Shown: piece after piece, positions 6,495-6,908 of the stretch
Numbering within the stretch: position 1 is the first letter of the stretch
Layout: the number at the start of each line of letters is the position of its first letter
DNA from: an uncultured Eubacteriales bacterium
Lineage (GTDB): Bacteria > Bacillota > Clostridia > Oscillospirales > Butyricicoccaceae
Reading direction: 5' to 3'
Length of the DNA: 6,908 nucleotides
Assembly (NCBI GenBank): GCA_905199135.1
Contig: CAJKFC010000094.1
Location: forward strand, 1-6,908
Translations under genes and position numbers: made by a program
The notes under the pieces: model-generated
Seen by the model: the letters and a program-made list of their open reading frames with translations, nothing else
Database searches by the model: none
Told to the model about the DNA's origin: nothing

Positions 6495-6908
6495 ATGGAC
6501 AGTGTGAAAAACGGGATGAAGGTTTTGATTCCCAAGCTGTGCAAACTTATACTGGGCTTTTTTATAATTGCCGTCGGTATTGTCACCGTGTATCAGGCCA
6601 ATATCGGTCTCGGCGCGTGGGAAGTTCTCCACGACGGAATATCCAAGACATTTCCGATAATCTCCTACGGTCAGGCCAGTATAGTGGTCGGACTTCTCGT
6701 TCTCTGTGTCGGCGTAGCAGCCAAAGAGAAGATAGGTCTCGGCACACTGCTCAATATATTGGTAATAGGTAATATGGTCGATTTGGTAATGTGGCTCGGC
6801 TTTATTCCCGAGGCTCCCAACTATGCCATAGGGCTTATAATGGGAGTGGTCGGTACCGCCATAAACACCTTCGGCATATACTTCTATATTGCGGCGGGTC
6901 TCGGAGCG
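6495..6908 (+). CDS. YczE/YyaS/YitT-like integral membrane protein (5' part, cut by window edge)
   Basis: The first 138 codons of an open frame reach the window's right edge without a stop. The protein begins MDSVKNGMKVLIPK. Hydrophobic segments lie at about 17-33, 58-76, 84-103 and 111-136, so it is a multi-pass membrane protein. NIGLGAWEVLHDGIS (36-50), then YGQASIVVG (58-66) and GLGTLLNILVIGNMVD (81-96), fit the pattern of the YczE/YyaS/YitT family. The visible end, AAGLGA, is where that family usually continues into a GAGPRD-like motif, now outside the window. Relatives are about 200-220 residues, so roughly two thirds is visible. GGGGAGG (6480-6486) lies 8 bases before the ATG; an internal ATG at 6516 is less likely. 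The family's molecular function is poorly known. B. subtilis YczE lies next to the surfactin genes and affects surfactin production, but nothing here shows such a link. Confidence 0.85.
   Translation, partial: MDSVKNGMKVLIPKLCKLILGFFIIAVGIVTVYQANIGLGAWEVLHDGISKTFPIISYGQASIVVGLLVLCVGVAAKEKIGLGTLLNILVIGNMVDLVMWLGFIPEAPNYAIGLIMGVVGTAINTFGIYFYIAAGLGA

Overview
The window looks like an ordinary chromosomal housekeeping stretch from a low-to-moderate-GC Gram-positive bacterium, most likely a member of the Bacillota, class Clostridia. The supporting signs are strong AGGAG/GGGAGG-type ribosome binding sites, AT-rich gaps between coding regions of mixed composition, sigma-A-like TATAAT promoters, short U-tailed hairpin terminators, a Clostridia-style SecA carrying a terminal zinc-binding tail, and a MATE exporter of the kind common in gut Clostridia. 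Genus or species cannot be fixed from this sequence.

Layout. The left two thirds is transcribed leftwards: typA (2964-4790, minus), an intrinsic terminator (about 2921-2957), an upstream leader with two candidate promoters (about 2779-2856), then secA (1-2728, minus), whose last few codons run off the left edge. The right third is transcribed rightwards: a MATE-family multidrug/organic-ion exporter (5019-6368), its terminator (6373-6403), a consensus promoter (6430-6458), and the first 138 codons of a YczE/YitT-like integral membrane protein (6495 to the right edge). The 228-base gap between typA and the MATE gene is a divergent promoter region. It holds a candidate operator made of three related half-sites.

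How the genes relate. SecA is the motor of the general protein export pathway and TypA/BipA is a ribosome-associated GTPase; both are core functions. They point the same way, but a clear terminator after typA suggests separate transcription units. The MATE transporter and the YczE-like protein are both membrane proteins, but a strong terminator and a fresh promoter lie between them, so nothing in the sequence shows a shared pathway.

No mobile element, CRISPR array, tRNA, rRNA, phage remnant or broken gene was seen. Long open frames opposite secA and typA are explained by codon-aligned antisense reading. I found no convincing previously undescribed system; the most interesting item is the repeated dyad upstream of the MATE promoter.
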